From Burkholderiaceae bacterium (GTDB taxonomy: Bacteria; Pseudomonadota; Gammaproteobacteria; Burkholderiales; Burkholderiaceae_E): a stretch of 50,547 nucleotides of DNA. Location: contig JAGXFG010000013.1 in assembly GCA_024637395.1 (NCBI GenBank), positions 1 through 50,547 on the forward strand. Direction: 5' to 3'. Positions 11,459 through 21,500 of this stretch are shown piece by piece; positions within the stretch are counted from its first letter, which is position 1; each line of letters starts with the position of its first letter. The notes under the pieces are model-generated. The model was not told the origin of the DNA and searched no databases. It saw only the letters and a list, made by a program, of their open reading frames with translations. Made by a program: the position numbers and the translations under genes.

Positions 11459-12054
11459 TGCCGCTCGGGCAGGTTGCGTTGGGCACGCAGCCGCTCATGG
11501 AAGCTGAAGGCCGCCTCGATCATTGCCTCGATCAGTTCCTGCCGGTGCTCGGGAGCAACCGCGGCGCTCACTTCGCCGGTCTCGAAATCGATTTCCTCGG
11601 CCAGCGTCTCGAACGGCTCGAATAACGCGCCGGTCTCTTCCGACTCCTCGAACTGGTCCCAGGAATCGGGGTTCACCGCCACGCCTCGCAGGAATCCGAC
11701 TGCCCAGAGGTTGCCCTGCGGGGTGCCGTCGTCATCATGCATCAGGATCGGCGCAAATCCTTCGCCGGCGGCCAGCGACTCGGCAACCGACATCAGGTGG
11801 CGCTGGAGCAATTCCTTGAATTCGCCTTTCTGGGCCTCGGAACTGAAGGCCTGTTCCTCATCGTCGTCAAGGCCAAGAATCTCGGGCAGCAACTCCTCGA
11901 CGTCGACGTCTTCAGGAGTGCAGGCGATGGCCGCCATGAAGCCGTCGAGCTCCTCGAGGAGCATGGCGGTATCGGGGCTGAGCGCATCGAGGAAGCCGTC
12001 GAGGCGATTGAGATCGGCGTCGCTAAGCGGCTGGACGGAACTGGTGTTATTCAT
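11455..12054 (-). CDS. UPF0149 / YecA-family protein
   Basis: A 199-residue acidic protein with the family segments LDGFLDAL, LLEELDGFMAAIACTP and GNLWAVGFLRGVAVNPDSW. UPF0149 proteins are helical, cytoplasmic and of unsettled function; some carry a C-terminal SEC-C zinc motif, which is absent here. ATG 12054 is preferred because the conserved sequence starts shortly after it; an upstream start at 12099 would add a low-quality extension. It is convergent with gor and divergent from the carbonic anhydrase gene. The family assignment is secure but no role can be given. Confidence 0.85.
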   Translation of the reverse strand: MNNTSSVQPLSDADLNRLDGFLDALSPDTAMLLEELDGFMAAIACTPEDVDVEELLPEILGLDDDEEQAFSSEAQKGEFKELLQRHLMSVAESLAAGEGFAPILMHDDDGTPQGNLWAVGFLRGVAVNPDSWDQFEESEETGALFEPFETLAEEIDFETGEVSAAVAPEHRQELIEAMIEAAFSFHERLRAQRNLPERH

Positions 12055-12174
12055 CGGGCAATTATAGTCGGCTTGGACTGCGCCAACCACGGCTGCCACG
12101 AGGCGAGGCGCAAGTTATCATCTGTGGTGATCGTGCCGGGGACCCGGCGTCCGGCTTTACTGGGGGGACCGCAC

Positions 12175-12789
12175 ATGACCGAACCGAAGGGCCTCGAGCG
12201 CCTGCTCGAAAACAACCGCGGCTGGGTTGCCGAGCGCCTGGAGCAGGATCCACGGTTCTTTTCGCGGCTCTCGGGCCAGCAGGCGCCCGAGTTCCTGTGG
12301 ATCGGCTGTTCCGACTCCAGGGTGCCGGCCAACCAGATCACCGGGCTGGATCCCGGCGAGGTATTCGTTCACCGCAATGTCGCCAACGTGGTGGTGCACT
12401 CCGACCTTAACCTGCTCTCGGTGCTCCAGTTCGGGATCGACGTGCTGCACATCGGCCACGTCATCGTCTGTGGCCACTATGGCTGCGCCGGAATTCACGC
12501 CGCGATCACCGGCACCAGGGTCGGCCTGGCCGACAACTGGCTGCGCCACGTCGCCGACATTGCCGAGCGCCACGATGCCGAACTCGCGGCGCTGCCGTTG
12601 GCAGAACGACTGAAGCTGATGTGCCGACTCAACGTCGCCGAACAGGTGCGCAACGTGGCGCGCACCTCGGTGGTGGGTGACGCGTGGGCCCGCGGCCAGG
12701 CGCTGAGCGTGCACGGACTGGTCTACGACCTGCACGACGGCATTCTCCATGACCTCGGCATAACGGTCGACGCTCCGGTCAGCGCGTAG
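12175..12789 (+). CDS. can: Beta-class carbonic anhydrase
   Basis: A 204-residue beta-carbonic anhydrase interconverting CO2 and bicarbonate. The zinc ligands are C45, H101 and C104 (CSDSR at 45-49 and HYGCAG at 101-106), and the Asp47-Arg49 catalytic dyad is intact. The length matches the Can/CynT2 housekeeping type of proteobacteria, which supplies bicarbonate to carboxylases. ATG 12175 follows a GGGGGG stretch that can act as ribosome-binding site; longer in-frame upstream sequence overlaps the divergent UPF0149 gene and is not conserved-looking. It converges on the helicase gene with a 36-bp gap. Confidence 0.93.
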   Translation: MTEPKGLERLLENNRGWVAERLEQDPRFFSRLSGQQAPEFLWIGCSDSRVPANQITGLDPGEVFVHRNVANVVVHSDLNLLSVLQFGIDVLHIGHVIVCGHYGCAGIHAAITGTRVGLADNWLRHVADIAERHDAELAALPLAERLKLMCRLNVAEQVRNVARTSVVGDAWARGQALSVHGLVYDLHDGILHDLGITVDAPVSA

Positions 12790-12825
12790 CTCAGGACCTT
12801 CGGCCGGCAGCGCGCTCGGGCGGCC

Positions 12826-14979
12826 TCACCACATGTCGCGCATCGTCGCGGCGACATCGAGCGGCCCGCCCGACGAGGCTCCCTGCTGCTCGTCAGGGTC
12901 GTCTGCCAGCGGCGCGATGGTCTCGAAGCAACCCAGCACCGCCGGGGTGAGAAAGCGGCTGCGGGCGCCGTGCACGTAGGCCGCGCCCAGGCGCGGCTGG
13001 TGGGTGACGTAATAGCGCAGCGGCTCGATCAGGTGGAGCCGGTCGCGCGCCCGGGTGATCGCCACGTAGAGCAGGCGCCGCTCCTCCTCGATCGCCGCGG
13101 GGTTGCCAGCGGCAAACTCGTTGGGAAAATTGCCGTCGGCGACGTTGAGCACGTAGACCGCGTCCCATTCCTGCCCCTTGGCCGAATGCACCGTCGACAG
13201 GATCAGGTAATCCTCGTCACGCAGCGGATCGCCGGCGAGGTCACCGCTCGCCTGGGGCGGATCCAGCGTCAGCTCGGTGAGGAAGCGCTCGCGGCTGGCG
13301 AACTGCCCGGAAATATTCGCCAGCATGTCGAGGTCGGCCGCGCGCACTCCGGCATCGTCGTAGCGGCGCTCGAGCAGCGGCTGGTACCAGTTCCTGACCT
13401 GCGCCACCTGCCCAGGCCACGGAGTGGCGGGATCGGCCAGCGCTGTCATCAGTTGTGCGAAACCCTGCCACTCTTCCCCGCTGGCGGCTGGCGCCGCGAA
13501 GCTGGCCAGCGCGGCGAACGGCCCGCGTGGCGGTGTCGCGCCCTCAAGGTGAGCGGCTGCGGGAGCCGGCGCTGCCGCGGCGAGATGCTCGAGGCAACGC
13601 TGCGCGCTCCGCGGACCGACGCCACCCATCAGTTGCAGGGCACGAAACGCCGCGATGCCATTCCTGGAGTTGTCGGCCCAGCGCAGCACGGCGAGCAGAT
13701 CCTTGACATGGGCGCTCTCGAGAAATTTCAGCCCGCCATACTTGACGAAGGGAATGTTGGCGCGCAGCAATTGAACTTCGAGCACGTCGCTGTGATGACT
13801 GCTGCGAAACAGCACTGCCTGGCGGCGCAGTGCGACCCCGGCTTCGCGCGCCTCGAGCACTTCGCGAATCACGTACTCAGCCTGGGCGCGGTCATCGAGC
13901 ACCGTGGCCAGGCGCGGCAACACTCCCTTGGCGGCGACCCGATCGGCCCGCAAGGTCTTGGGATACTGGCGCGAGCCCTCGGCGATCAGCGCGTTGGCGG
14001 CGTCGAGCACGGTCTGCACCGAGCGGTAGTTGGCCTCGAGGGTCACGCGCCGCGCCGGCGGCTCGAAGTGTTCCGGGAACGAGAGGATGTTGCCGACATC
14101 GGCGGCGCGAAAGCGATAGATCGACTGCGCATCATCGCCGACCGCCGTGACTCCGCCGCCATCGGGCTTGATCGCCAGCAGGATCCGGGCCTGCAGCGCA
14201 TTGGTGTCCTGGTACTCGTCGACCAGTACGTGATCGAAGCGCTCGCCAATTTCACGCGCTATCGCTGGCTCCTGCACCGCCGCGTGCCACCACAGCAACA
14301 GGTCGTCGTAGTCGAGCACGCTATGCGTCTGCTTGCGCTCGACATAGCCGCGAAACAGCTTCTGCAACTGCTCGGCCCACTCCCGACACCAGGGGTAGTG
14401 TTCGTCGAGCACCCGCTCGAGCGGCCAACCGGTGTTGACCCGATACGAATAGATCGCCAGGCAGGCGTCCTTGCGCGGGAAGCGGCGGCGCTCGTTGGAG
14501 AAGCCGCACTCATGACGGATCACGTCGAGCAGGTCGGCCGCATCCCCCCGGTCGAGAATGCTGAATCCCGGATCGAGCCCGAGACGCGGCGCGTAATGGC
14601 GCAGCAGCCGCGCGCCGATGCCGTGAAAGGTTCCCGCCCAGGGCAGGCGGACCGTGACCGCGCGCCCGGCGCCGCTGCGCTCGGCAAGCGCCTGGGCGAC
14701 CAGCCGCTCGGCACGCCTGGTCATCTCCTGGGCCGCCCGCCGGCTGAAGGTGAGCAGCAGTATGCGGGCGGGATCGACACCGGCCATCACCAGGTGCGCC
14801 ACCCGGTGCGCCAGCGTCGAAGTCTTGCCCGTTCCGGCGCCCGCGATCACCAGCAGCGGCCCGGCCGCGAAATTGCCCTGTTCATCGACCGCGCCCCAGG
14901 TTGCGGCGAGTCGCTGTTGCGGGTTCAGCCGCTCGAGCCAATGGGGATCTGCGGCTGCTTGTTCGATCACTGCTGACAT
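12826..14979 (-). CDS. UvrD/PcrA-like superfamily 1 DNA helicase
   Basis: A 717-residue ATP-dependent 3'-5' helicase with all core motifs in order: LNPQQRLAA Q-motif, Walker A GAGTGKT (47-53), VDEYQDTN (motif II), GDDAQSIYRFRAA (III), LEANYRS (IV), STVHSAKGQEWDAVYV (V) and LLYVAITRARDRLHL (VI). It is a second-type UvrD-like helicase, not clearly UvrD or Rep themselves, and lacks an obvious nuclease domain. It likely works in DNA repair or replication-fork maintenance. ATG 14979 was picked at the onset of conserved sequence; an upstream in-frame start at 15066 would extend into the usp promoter region. Confidence 0.88.
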   Translation of the reverse strand: MSAVIEQAAADPHWLERLNPQQRLAATWGAVDEQGNFAAGPLLVIAGAGTGKTSTLAHRVAHLVMAGVDPARILLLTFSRRAAQEMTRRAERLVAQALAERSGAGRAVTVRLPWAGTFHGIGARLLRHYAPRLGLDPGFSILDRGDAADLLDVIRHECGFSNERRRFPRKDACLAIYSYRVNTGWPLERVLDEHYPWCREWAEQLQKLFRGYVERKQTHSVLDYDDLLLWWHAAVQEPAIAREIGERFDHVLVDEYQDTNALQARILLAIKPDGGGVTAVGDDAQSIYRFRAADVGNILSFPEHFEPPARRVTLEANYRSVQTVLDAANALIAEGSRQYPKTLRADRVAAKGVLPRLATVLDDRAQAEYVIREVLEAREAGVALRRQAVLFRSSHHSDVLEVQLLRANIPFVKYGGLKFLESAHVKDLLAVLRWADNSRNGIAAFRALQLMGGVGPRSAQRCLEHLAAAAPAPAAAHLEGATPPRGPFAALASFAAPAASGEEWQGFAQLMTALADPATPWPGQVAQVRNWYQPLLERRYDDAGVRAADLDMLANISGQFASRERFLTELTLDPPQASGDLAGDPLRDEDYLILSTVHSAKGQEWDAVYVLNVADGNFPNEFAAGNPAAIEEERRLLYVAITRARDRLHLIEPLRYYVTHQPRLGAAYVHGARSRFLTPAVLGCFETIAPLADDPDEQQGASSGGPLDVAATMRDMW

Positions 14980-15032
14980 GAGTGCGAGTCTAGCCCAAAG
15001 ACTGTATATGCATCCAGACAGCAAGGCCCCTG

Positions 15033-15051
15033 ATGACCCCCTATGGGTCAT
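15033..15051. promoter_or_regulatory. Inverted repeat upstream of the universal stress gene
   Basis: ATGACCC (15033-15039) and GGGTCAT (15045-15051) are perfect 7-bp arms around a 5-bp centre. CATAAT at 15049-15054, a possible -10 element, overlaps the second arm, 32 bp before the usp start. The symmetry and position suggest an operator; the regulator is unknown. Confidence 0.4.
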
Positions 15052-15085
15052 AATGGACTGTCGCAAGCAGAATCAGGGAGGAACC

Positions 15086-15943
15086 ATGGCCGAATACAAG
15101 AAGGTCCTCGCGCTGGTCAACGACAGCGAGCGCTCCCGTGACACGCTCGGCGTTGCCGCCCTGGTGGCGCGCGAGCACGGCATTGCGCTGACCGCGCTCT
15201 ACTGCGTCGAGCAGTCCCGGCATGCCCCCTACCTCGATCGCTCGATGACCAACACCCTGGTGGCCTTCGAGCGGCGCAGCGCGAACGCCCAGGAGATGGT
15301 CGCCGATGTCGCCGAGGCGGCGGGGATACCGATCAAGTTCATCTCCGACGACGGCGAACCGGCAACGATCGCGGTCCGTGCAGCGCGCCTTCACGACCTG
15401 GTGTTGGTCACGCAATGGAGCGCCGAGGATTCCGGTTCGACCCCCGCCGATCTCTCCTACCGCCTGCTCATGGGCGCTGGCCGGCCGGTTTTGTTCGTGC
15501 CTCATTCGGGCGATTTCCAGGCCTGCGGAAACAGGGTGCTGATCTCCTGGAACGCCAATCGTGAAAGCGCCCGCGCAGTGAGCGACGCGCTGCCGATTCT
15601 GGTCCGGGCCAGCTTTGTCGAGGCGATCCAGTTCTCGAGCAATGGCGGCGGCGCTGACGACGACCGCCTTGGCGGCTTGAGTGACCATCTGGCGGCCCAT
15701 GGAATCAGCGCCAAGACCACCCGCCAGGTGCCGCCCCACCCGTCGATCAGCGAACGGATCCTGTCGCCGACCAACGTCGACGCGTCATTCGCCGAGATGT
15801 TGCTGTCGCACGCTGCCGATCTCAGTGCCGACCTGGTGGTGATGGGCGGCTATGGACACTCCCGTGGCTTCGAGTTGATCCTGGGCGGGATGACCCGCAC
15901 CTTCCTCTCCTCGATGCCGATACCGGTGCTGATGTCCCACTAG
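15086..15943 (+). CDS. Universal stress protein with two UspA domains
   Basis: A 285-residue protein of two tandem UspA domains (about 1-145 and 150-285). The second ends with VVMGGYGHSRGFELILGGMTR, which contains the G-x2-G-x9-G(S/T)-type nucleotide-binding signature of ATP-binding Usp proteins; the first domain ends in DLSYRLLMGAGRPVLFV, a degenerate version. Usp proteins accumulate under starvation, oxygen or redox stress. A strong AGGGAGGAA ribosome-binding site precedes ATG 15086. An inverted repeat just upstream may control expression. It converges on the AHSA1-GST gene. Confidence 0.88.
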   Translation: MAEYKKVLALVNDSERSRDTLGVAALVAREHGIALTALYCVEQSRHAPYLDRSMTNTLVAFERRSANAQEMVADVAEAAGIPIKFISDDGEPATIAVRAARLHDLVLVTQWSAEDSGSTPADLSYRLLMGAGRPVLFVPHSGDFQACGNRVLISWNANRESARAVSDALPILVRASFVEAIQFSSNGGGADDDRLGGLSDHLAAHGISAKTTRQVPPHPSISERILSPTNVDASFAEMLLSHAADLSADLVVMGGYGHSRGFELILGGMTRTFLSSMPIPVLMSH

Positions 15944-15991
15944 GCAAGGCGCGATCCAGGAGCGACCTGCCGCACGAGCGCTGCGGCGGCG

Positions 15992-17077
15992 CTAGGCGGT
16001 TGCTTTGATCGAAGGGTGGGTCTCCTGGAAGCTCGGGCGCGAGCGCGCACTGTTGAGCGCGCGGCGGACGTTGGGCGCCCCGGCCAGCAGTTCTTGGCCG
16101 CCTGGCGCCAAGGCCAGGTAGTCGATGATCGGAGCCAGCACCAGGTCGGCAATGCTGAAGGTCTCGCCGGCGATCGTGCTCTGCTCGCCATAGGCGTCGT
16201 CGAGGATCGCCAGGTAGCGCACGATATCGGCGCTGGCAGCGCTGATGACCGCAAGATCCGCCTGGCCGTCCGTTCCTCGCGGGAAAAGGTACTGCAGGAC
16301 GTAGCGGCGGATCATCGCATCATAGAGATATGAACTGGCCGCGCTCACCCATTGCTCGGCACGAGCCCGCTCCCGCACGCTGGCCGGAATCAGCGTCGGC
16401 TCGGGAAAGCACTCGTCGAGGTAACGCACGATCGCGCTGGTCTCGAAGAGAATGAAATCGCCGTCGCGCAACGCCGGGATGCGCCCGAACGGGTGCAACT
16501 GCACCTGCTCGGGGCTGTGCGGCGCACGCTGGACCATTTCGTAGCCCAGCCCCTTTTCGGCCAGCGCGATGCGCACCGACCAGGTATAGGTGCTGCGGGG
16601 ATCGCCACTGAGGGCCAGATTTGCCGCCGTGCCGCGCGGATCGAGCATTTCGACGAGCCGGTTGAGGCTCGAGTTCCAGCCCGGCAGGTGGGCATCGCGC
16701 ATGCCCGGGTCGTGGAAGCCGGAGTGCGTGAGGCGCAGTTCGGTACCCTCGTCGCAGGGCTTGAGCACCACCCGCACCCGGGTCTCCAGCGCGGGCATCG
16801 CATCGTCGACCCACTGCCAGGTATAGACGAGCTTGGTCGGCCGCTCGAGTTCCTGGAATTCGCCGGTCACGGTGAAGGTCGTGTGGTCGCGGGCTTCCAT
16901 CGTGAGCCGGTAGCCCTGCCCGATCCGGGCATCGAGCGCCACCTTGGGCACGGTCATGCCGCGCGGCGCGCACCAGAGCGACAGCTGGTCGCCGGCCACA
17001 AAGGCGTCGAAGACCCGCTCCGGCGGCGCGGCGATGCGGCGGGTCAGGGTCAATTCAAAACTGGGATTCTGGGACAT
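15992..17077 (-). CDS. AHSA1/SRPBCC - glutathione S-transferase fusion protein
   Basis: A 361-residue two-domain protein. Residues 8-147 form an AHSA1-type SRPBCC lipid/ligand-binding fold (RRIAAPPERVFDAF, and the closing GWNSSLNRLVEML typical of activator-of-HSP90 ATPase homologues). Residues 162-226 form a GST thioredoxin-like domain (TYTWSVRIALAEKGL, FGRIPALRDGDFILFETSAI) and 232-350 the helical GST domain. The join is clean with no stop or frameshift. AHSA1-type proteins bind hydrophobic ligands, while GST conjugates or isomerizes with glutathione, so the fusion may present a bound ligand to the GST site; that is inference. Direct repeats lie just upstream. gor and gshB in the window supply its cosubstrate. 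Confidence 0.82.
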   Translation of the reverse strand: MSQNPSFELTLTRRIAAPPERVFDAFVAGDQLSLWCAPRGMTVPKVALDARIGQGYRLTMEARDHTTFTVTGEFQELERPTKLVYTWQWVDDAMPALETRVRVVLKPCDEGTELRLTHSGFHDPGMRDAHLPGWNSSLNRLVEMLDPRGTAANLALSGDPRSTYTWSVRIALAEKGLGYEMVQRAPHSPEQVQLHPFGRIPALRDGDFILFETSAIVRYLDECFPEPTLIPASVRERARAEQWVSAASSYLYDAMIRRYVLQYLFPRGTDGQADLAVISAASADIVRYLAILDDAYGEQSTIAGETFSIADLVLAPIIDYLALAPGGQELLAGAPNVRRALNSARSRPSFQETHPSIKATA

Positions 17078-17144
17078 GCGAACCTCCCGAATGGGCCCGG
17101 TTCGCCGGGGACGCCACCGAGGCGCTCGCGCCCGGCACCCGCTG

Positions 17145-17163
17145 CCGATTAACTACCGATTAA
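17145..17163. repeat. Direct repeat upstream of the AHSA1-GST gene
   Basis: CCGATTAA occurs at 17145-17152 and again at 17156-17163, an 11-bp period of about one helical turn, in an AT-rich patch about 70 bp upstream of the AHSA1-GST start. This is compatible with a regulator site. Confidence 0.35.
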
Positions 17164-17200
17164 TTTTAGACCCTTGCCGGGGGCAGTGCCAGTGCCGTGG

Positions 17201-18529
17201 CTAGCGCACTTCAAGGGCGAACAGGCGTCCGCGGTTATCGAGCACCACCAGCCGTCCGCCGACCGCGAGCAGCCCGCTTACCGGCGCCTCGAGTTGCAGG
17301 CGCCAGCTCTCGCGAGCCTCCTGCGCCAGATCGAGTGCGACCAACGCACCATGCTGCTGGTCGGGCACGATCAGCAGGGAGCCGATCAGCGCCGAGACGT
17401 TGAGTTCGCGCGATCCTGAGCGGTGGTTAGAGACACCGGCGCGCAGGGGCTGGCCCAGCAATCTGTCGCCGACACGGCGGTAACCGGTCAGCACCCCGCC
17501 GATGTGCGGGGTGTGGATGGCGTACACCCCGCTGCCGGCCACTATTGGCGCCAGCCACCGCTGACGCATCCCCAGCGGCGCACCTTCGGCGACGATCGCC
17601 AGTGCCTTGTGGTCGACCCGCGAACGGCCCACCAGCACCAGCGCCGCACCCTGCTCGCCCGAGCGAATCGTCACCAGGGTGGTTTGGCCATTTTCCCGAT
17701 CGACGAACCGGCGCAGAGTGATGTCCTCGAAAACCTGAGGGTCGGGCAGCGCGAGCGTCGCCAGTGGCGCAAGGCTGTGGCGCTCGGCATAGATGATCGC
17801 GGTGGCCTCGAATGCGTCACCCAGGACACCGTGGCTATAACGGCGCGCGTCGGGCCCCGCGAGCACGGCGATGTGCTCCCCCCCTTGACCGTCGCCGGCA
17901 CCCAGGTCGACCAGTGTCGGCCGGGCATCGGGCAATACCGCGAATGCCGAGCGCGTCGCTTCGCGCCACACCGTCGCCTCGCGATCGAAGCGCACCAGGC
18001 GCGGCGCGAGTTGCTCCGCCGGCGGGGCGCGCTGGGTTGCAGGGCGCCTTCCGCGCGGGGTTCCTGGAGAGTGTTCGGCGCTGACCGCGATGATGCCGGC
18101 CGCGAGGTTCACGAACCCGCCGTGATCGGAAATCCGTGGTCCGAGGGTTGCGATCATGGTGCAGTTCTCGATCACGCGCAGCCAGCCGGCATTCGAGCGC
18201 CCGACGATCCGGCCATAGCCAGCCGCCACCGGCGCTGCGGGATCGAACCCATCCCCGATGGTTTCCCAGTAGCTGCCAACCAGCCGCAACAGCGCTCCGG
18301 AACGGGTCATTGCCAGGAATTCGTCTTCGCCCTGCGCGAGCGCCGCGATCGGCTCGGGAGCCACCAGCGGCACCAGCGCGGGAGCCGCGTCGCCGGCCCG
18401 CGCACTCGCCGCCCAGGATCCGAGCGGCGCGCAGGCGCCGGCCGCAAGTGCCCGCAGCACGCCGCGGCGCGACTCGCGCGCCCACCAGCCTGCCGATCGA
18501 TGCCCCCCCTTCAGCCACTGCGCCGACAT
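17201..18529 (-). CDS. Tat-exported protein of unknown function downstream of icmF
   Basis: A 442-residue protein that I cannot assign to a named family. The N-terminus carries a twin-arginine-like motif (SRRGVLRAL, residues 20-28) followed by a hydrophobic, Ala-rich stretch ending in AASARAGD, so export by Tat is likely. The mature part is made of repeated short beta-rich blocks such as GRIVGRSNAGWLRVI, GGFVNLAAGIIAVSA and ISGLLAV-like segments near the end (GRLVVLDNRGRLFALEV), suggesting a beta-propeller. It starts 10 bp after the icmF stop and is probably cotranscribed. No catalytic residues or cofactor motif is evident. An ATG at 18568, inside icmF, is an alternative start. Confidence 0.6.
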   Translation of the reverse strand: MSAQWLKGGHRSAGWWARESRRGVLRALAAGACAPLGSWAASARAGDAAPALVPLVAPEPIAALAQGEDEFLAMTRSGALLRLVGSYWETIGDGFDPAAPVAAGYGRIVGRSNAGWLRVIENCTMIATLGPRISDHGGFVNLAAGIIAVSAEHSPGTPRGRRPATQRAPPAEQLAPRLVRFDREATVWREATRSAFAVLPDARPTLVDLGAGDGQGGEHIAVLAGPDARRYSHGVLGDAFEATAIIYAERHSLAPLATLALPDPQVFEDITLRRFVDRENGQTTLVTIRSGEQGAALVLVGRSRVDHKALAIVAEGAPLGMRQRWLAPIVAGSGVYAIHTPHIGGVLTGYRRVGDRLLGQPLRAGVSNHRSGSRELNVSALIGSLLIVPDQQHGALVALDLAQEARESWRLQLEAPVSGLLAVGGRLVVLDNRGRLFALEVR

Positions 18530-18539
18530 GGCGGCCCTC

Positions 18540-21500
18540 CTACATGCTGCGCCGGTACTGCCCTCCAACCTCGAACAGCGCGTTGGTGATCTGCCCGAGC
18601 GAGCAAACCCTCACTGCTTCCATCAGCACCGCGAACACGTTGCGATTGTCGATCACCGCCGCGCGCAGGCGCTCGAGCATCGGGCCCGACTCCTCACCGT
18701 GGCGCTTCTGGAAATCACGCAATCGCTCGAGTTGCGAAGCTTTTTCCTCATCGGTCGAACGGGCCAGCTCGATGGTCTGCTGGGTCTCGTCGCCATGCGG
18801 ATTGCGGAAGGTGTTGACACCGATGAGCGGATATTCGCCGGTGTGCTTGAGGGTCTCGTAATAAAGGCTTTCGTCCTGGATCCGGCCGCGCTGGTAACCG
18901 GTTTCCATCGCCCCCAGCACCCCGCCACGCTCGGCGATGCGCTCGAATTCGGCCAGCACCGCCGTTTCGACCAGCTCGGTGAGCTCGTCGATGATGAAGC
19001 TGCCCTGGTTGGGGTTCTCGTTCTTGGCCAGTCCCCACTCGCGATTGATGATCATCTGGATCGCCATCGCCCGGCGCACCGACTCTTCGGTGGGCGTGGT
19101 GATCGCCTCGTCATAGGCATTGGTGTGCAGGCTGTTGGCGTTGTCGTAGGTGGCGATCAGTGCCTGCAGCGTGGTGCGGATGTCGTTGAAGTCGACCTCC
19201 TGCGCGTGGAGCGAGCGCCCCGAAGTCTGGCAGTGATACTTGAGCTTCTGGCTGCGCTCGTTGGCGCCGTAGAGCTCCTTCATCGCGACGGCCCAGATGC
19301 GCCGCGCGACGCGCCCGATCACGGTGTACTCCGGGTCCATGCCGTTGCTGAAGAAGAAGCTCAGGTTGGGCGCGAAATCGTCGATGTGCAGGCCGCGCGC
19401 AAGATACGCCTCGACGTAGGTGAAGCCGTTGGCCAGCGTGAACGCCAGCTGGCTGATCGGGTTGGCCCCGGCCTCGGCGATGTGATACCCGGAGATCGAT
19501 ACCGAGTAGAAGTTGCGCACGCCGTGATGGACGAAATATTCGGCGATGTCGCCCATCACCTTGAGCGAGAACTCGGTCGAGAAGATGCAGGTGTTCTGCC
19601 CCTGGTCTTCCTTGAGGATGTCGGCCTGCACCGTGCCTCGCACCGTGGTCAGCGTCCACTCGCGAATCTTCTCGTACTCGGTGTCGGTGGGCTGGCGGCC
19701 GTTGTCGGCCACGAACTTCGCGATCTGCTGGTCGATGGCGGTGTTCATGAACATCGCCAGGATGGTCGGCGCCGGCCCGTTGATCGTCATCGACACCGAG
19801 GTGCTCGGATCGCACAGGTCGAAACCGTCGTAGAGCACCTTGAGATCGTCGAGGGTGGCGATCGAGACGCCGGAGTTGCCGACCTTGCCGTAGATGTCGG
19901 GCCGCAGGTCGGGATCGAAGCCGTAGAGCGTCACCGAGTCGAAGGCCGTCGACAGCCGTTTCGCCGGCATCCCTTCGGAGAGCAGGTGAAAGCGGCGGTT
20001 GGTGCGAAACGCGTCGCCCTCGCCGGCGAACATCCGGGTCGGATCCTCGTTCTCGCGCTTGAACGCGAACACGCCGCTGGTATAGGGGTAAGAGCCCGGA
20101 ACGTTCTCCAGCATCAGCCACTTCAGCAGCTCGCCGTGGTCCTCGTAACGCGGCAGTGACACCTTGGGAATCTTGGTCCCCGACAGCGAGGTGCTGACCA
20201 GCGCGGTTCTGATCTCCCGGTCCCTGATGCGCACCACGTACTCGTCGCCCGAGTAGGCCTTGCGCATGTCGGGCCACATCGCGAGCAGCTTGCGGGCAGC
20301 CGGATCGAGCCGGTCTTCGCGCTGCCCAGCCAGCTTCTCGAGGGCCGCGACGCCGTCGTTTGCCCCGCCGCCCGACTGCGCTCCGGCATCGGCCGGGGCG
20401 CCGGCCGACTGGTCGGCGGCCAGCATCCGCGCGGCGGAGCGCAACTGCTGCGCCTCGCGCGCCAGCCCCGCCTGTTCGCGGGCATTGGTCTCGTAGTCGC
20501 GCAGCGCCTGCGCAATTTCTGCCAGGTAGCGCACCCGCGCCGAGGGCACGATCGCGTTGGCGGCGCTGGTGTGGCGGACATCGACCCTGGCCAGCCGGCC
20601 CGGCTGCAACGGGAAGCCCAGCTCGGCAAGACGCGCGACGATCGCCTGGTAGAGCGCAGTCACCCCGTCGTCCTGGAAGCGCGACGCCTGGGTGCCGAAC
20701 ACCGGCATCTGTTCGGCCGGAGTGCCGAACGCCTCGCGATTGCGCTGGACTTGCTTGGCCACGTCGCGCAATGCGTCGGCGGCACCCTTGCGGTCGAACT
20801 TGTTGATTGCCACAAAATCGGCGAAATCGAGCATGTCGATCTTCTCGAGCTGGCTGGCAGCGCCGAACTCGGGAGTCATCACGTAGAGCGACGCCGAGAC
20901 CAGCGGTGCGATCGCCGCGTTGCCCTGACCGATGCCCGAGGTCTCGACGATGATCATATCGAAGCCGGCGACCTTGCACGCCGCGATCACGTCGGGGAGG
21001 GCCCCGCTGATTTCGCTGCCGGCCTCGCGGGTCGCCAGCGAACGCATGAACACGCGCTGCCCGCCATCGCCCCACGGCCCGATCGCATTCATCCGGATGC
21101 GGTCGCCAAGCAGCGCGCCACCGGACTTGCGCCGCGACGGATCGATCGAAATCAGCGCCACGCGCAAGGAGTCGGACTGGTCGAGCCGCAGGCGGCGGAT
21201 CAGTTCATCGGTCAGCGACGACTTGCCCGCGCCGCCGGTGCCGGTTATCCCCAGCGTCGGCACCTTGCACTCGTCAGCCGCGGCGTGCAACTGCGCGCGC
21301 AGCTTCTCGATCCCGCCGGCTTTGCTGCCAGCACCATTGTCGAGCACCGTGATCAACCGCGCGAGCGTATGCCAGGCGCTCTCATCGTGGCCGCGGATCG
21401 CCGCGATATCGCTCGCCACGCCCTTGGTCAGATCGACGTCGGAGAGCTGGATCATCTCGCCGACCATTCCCTGCAGCCCCATGCGCTGGCCATCCTCCGG

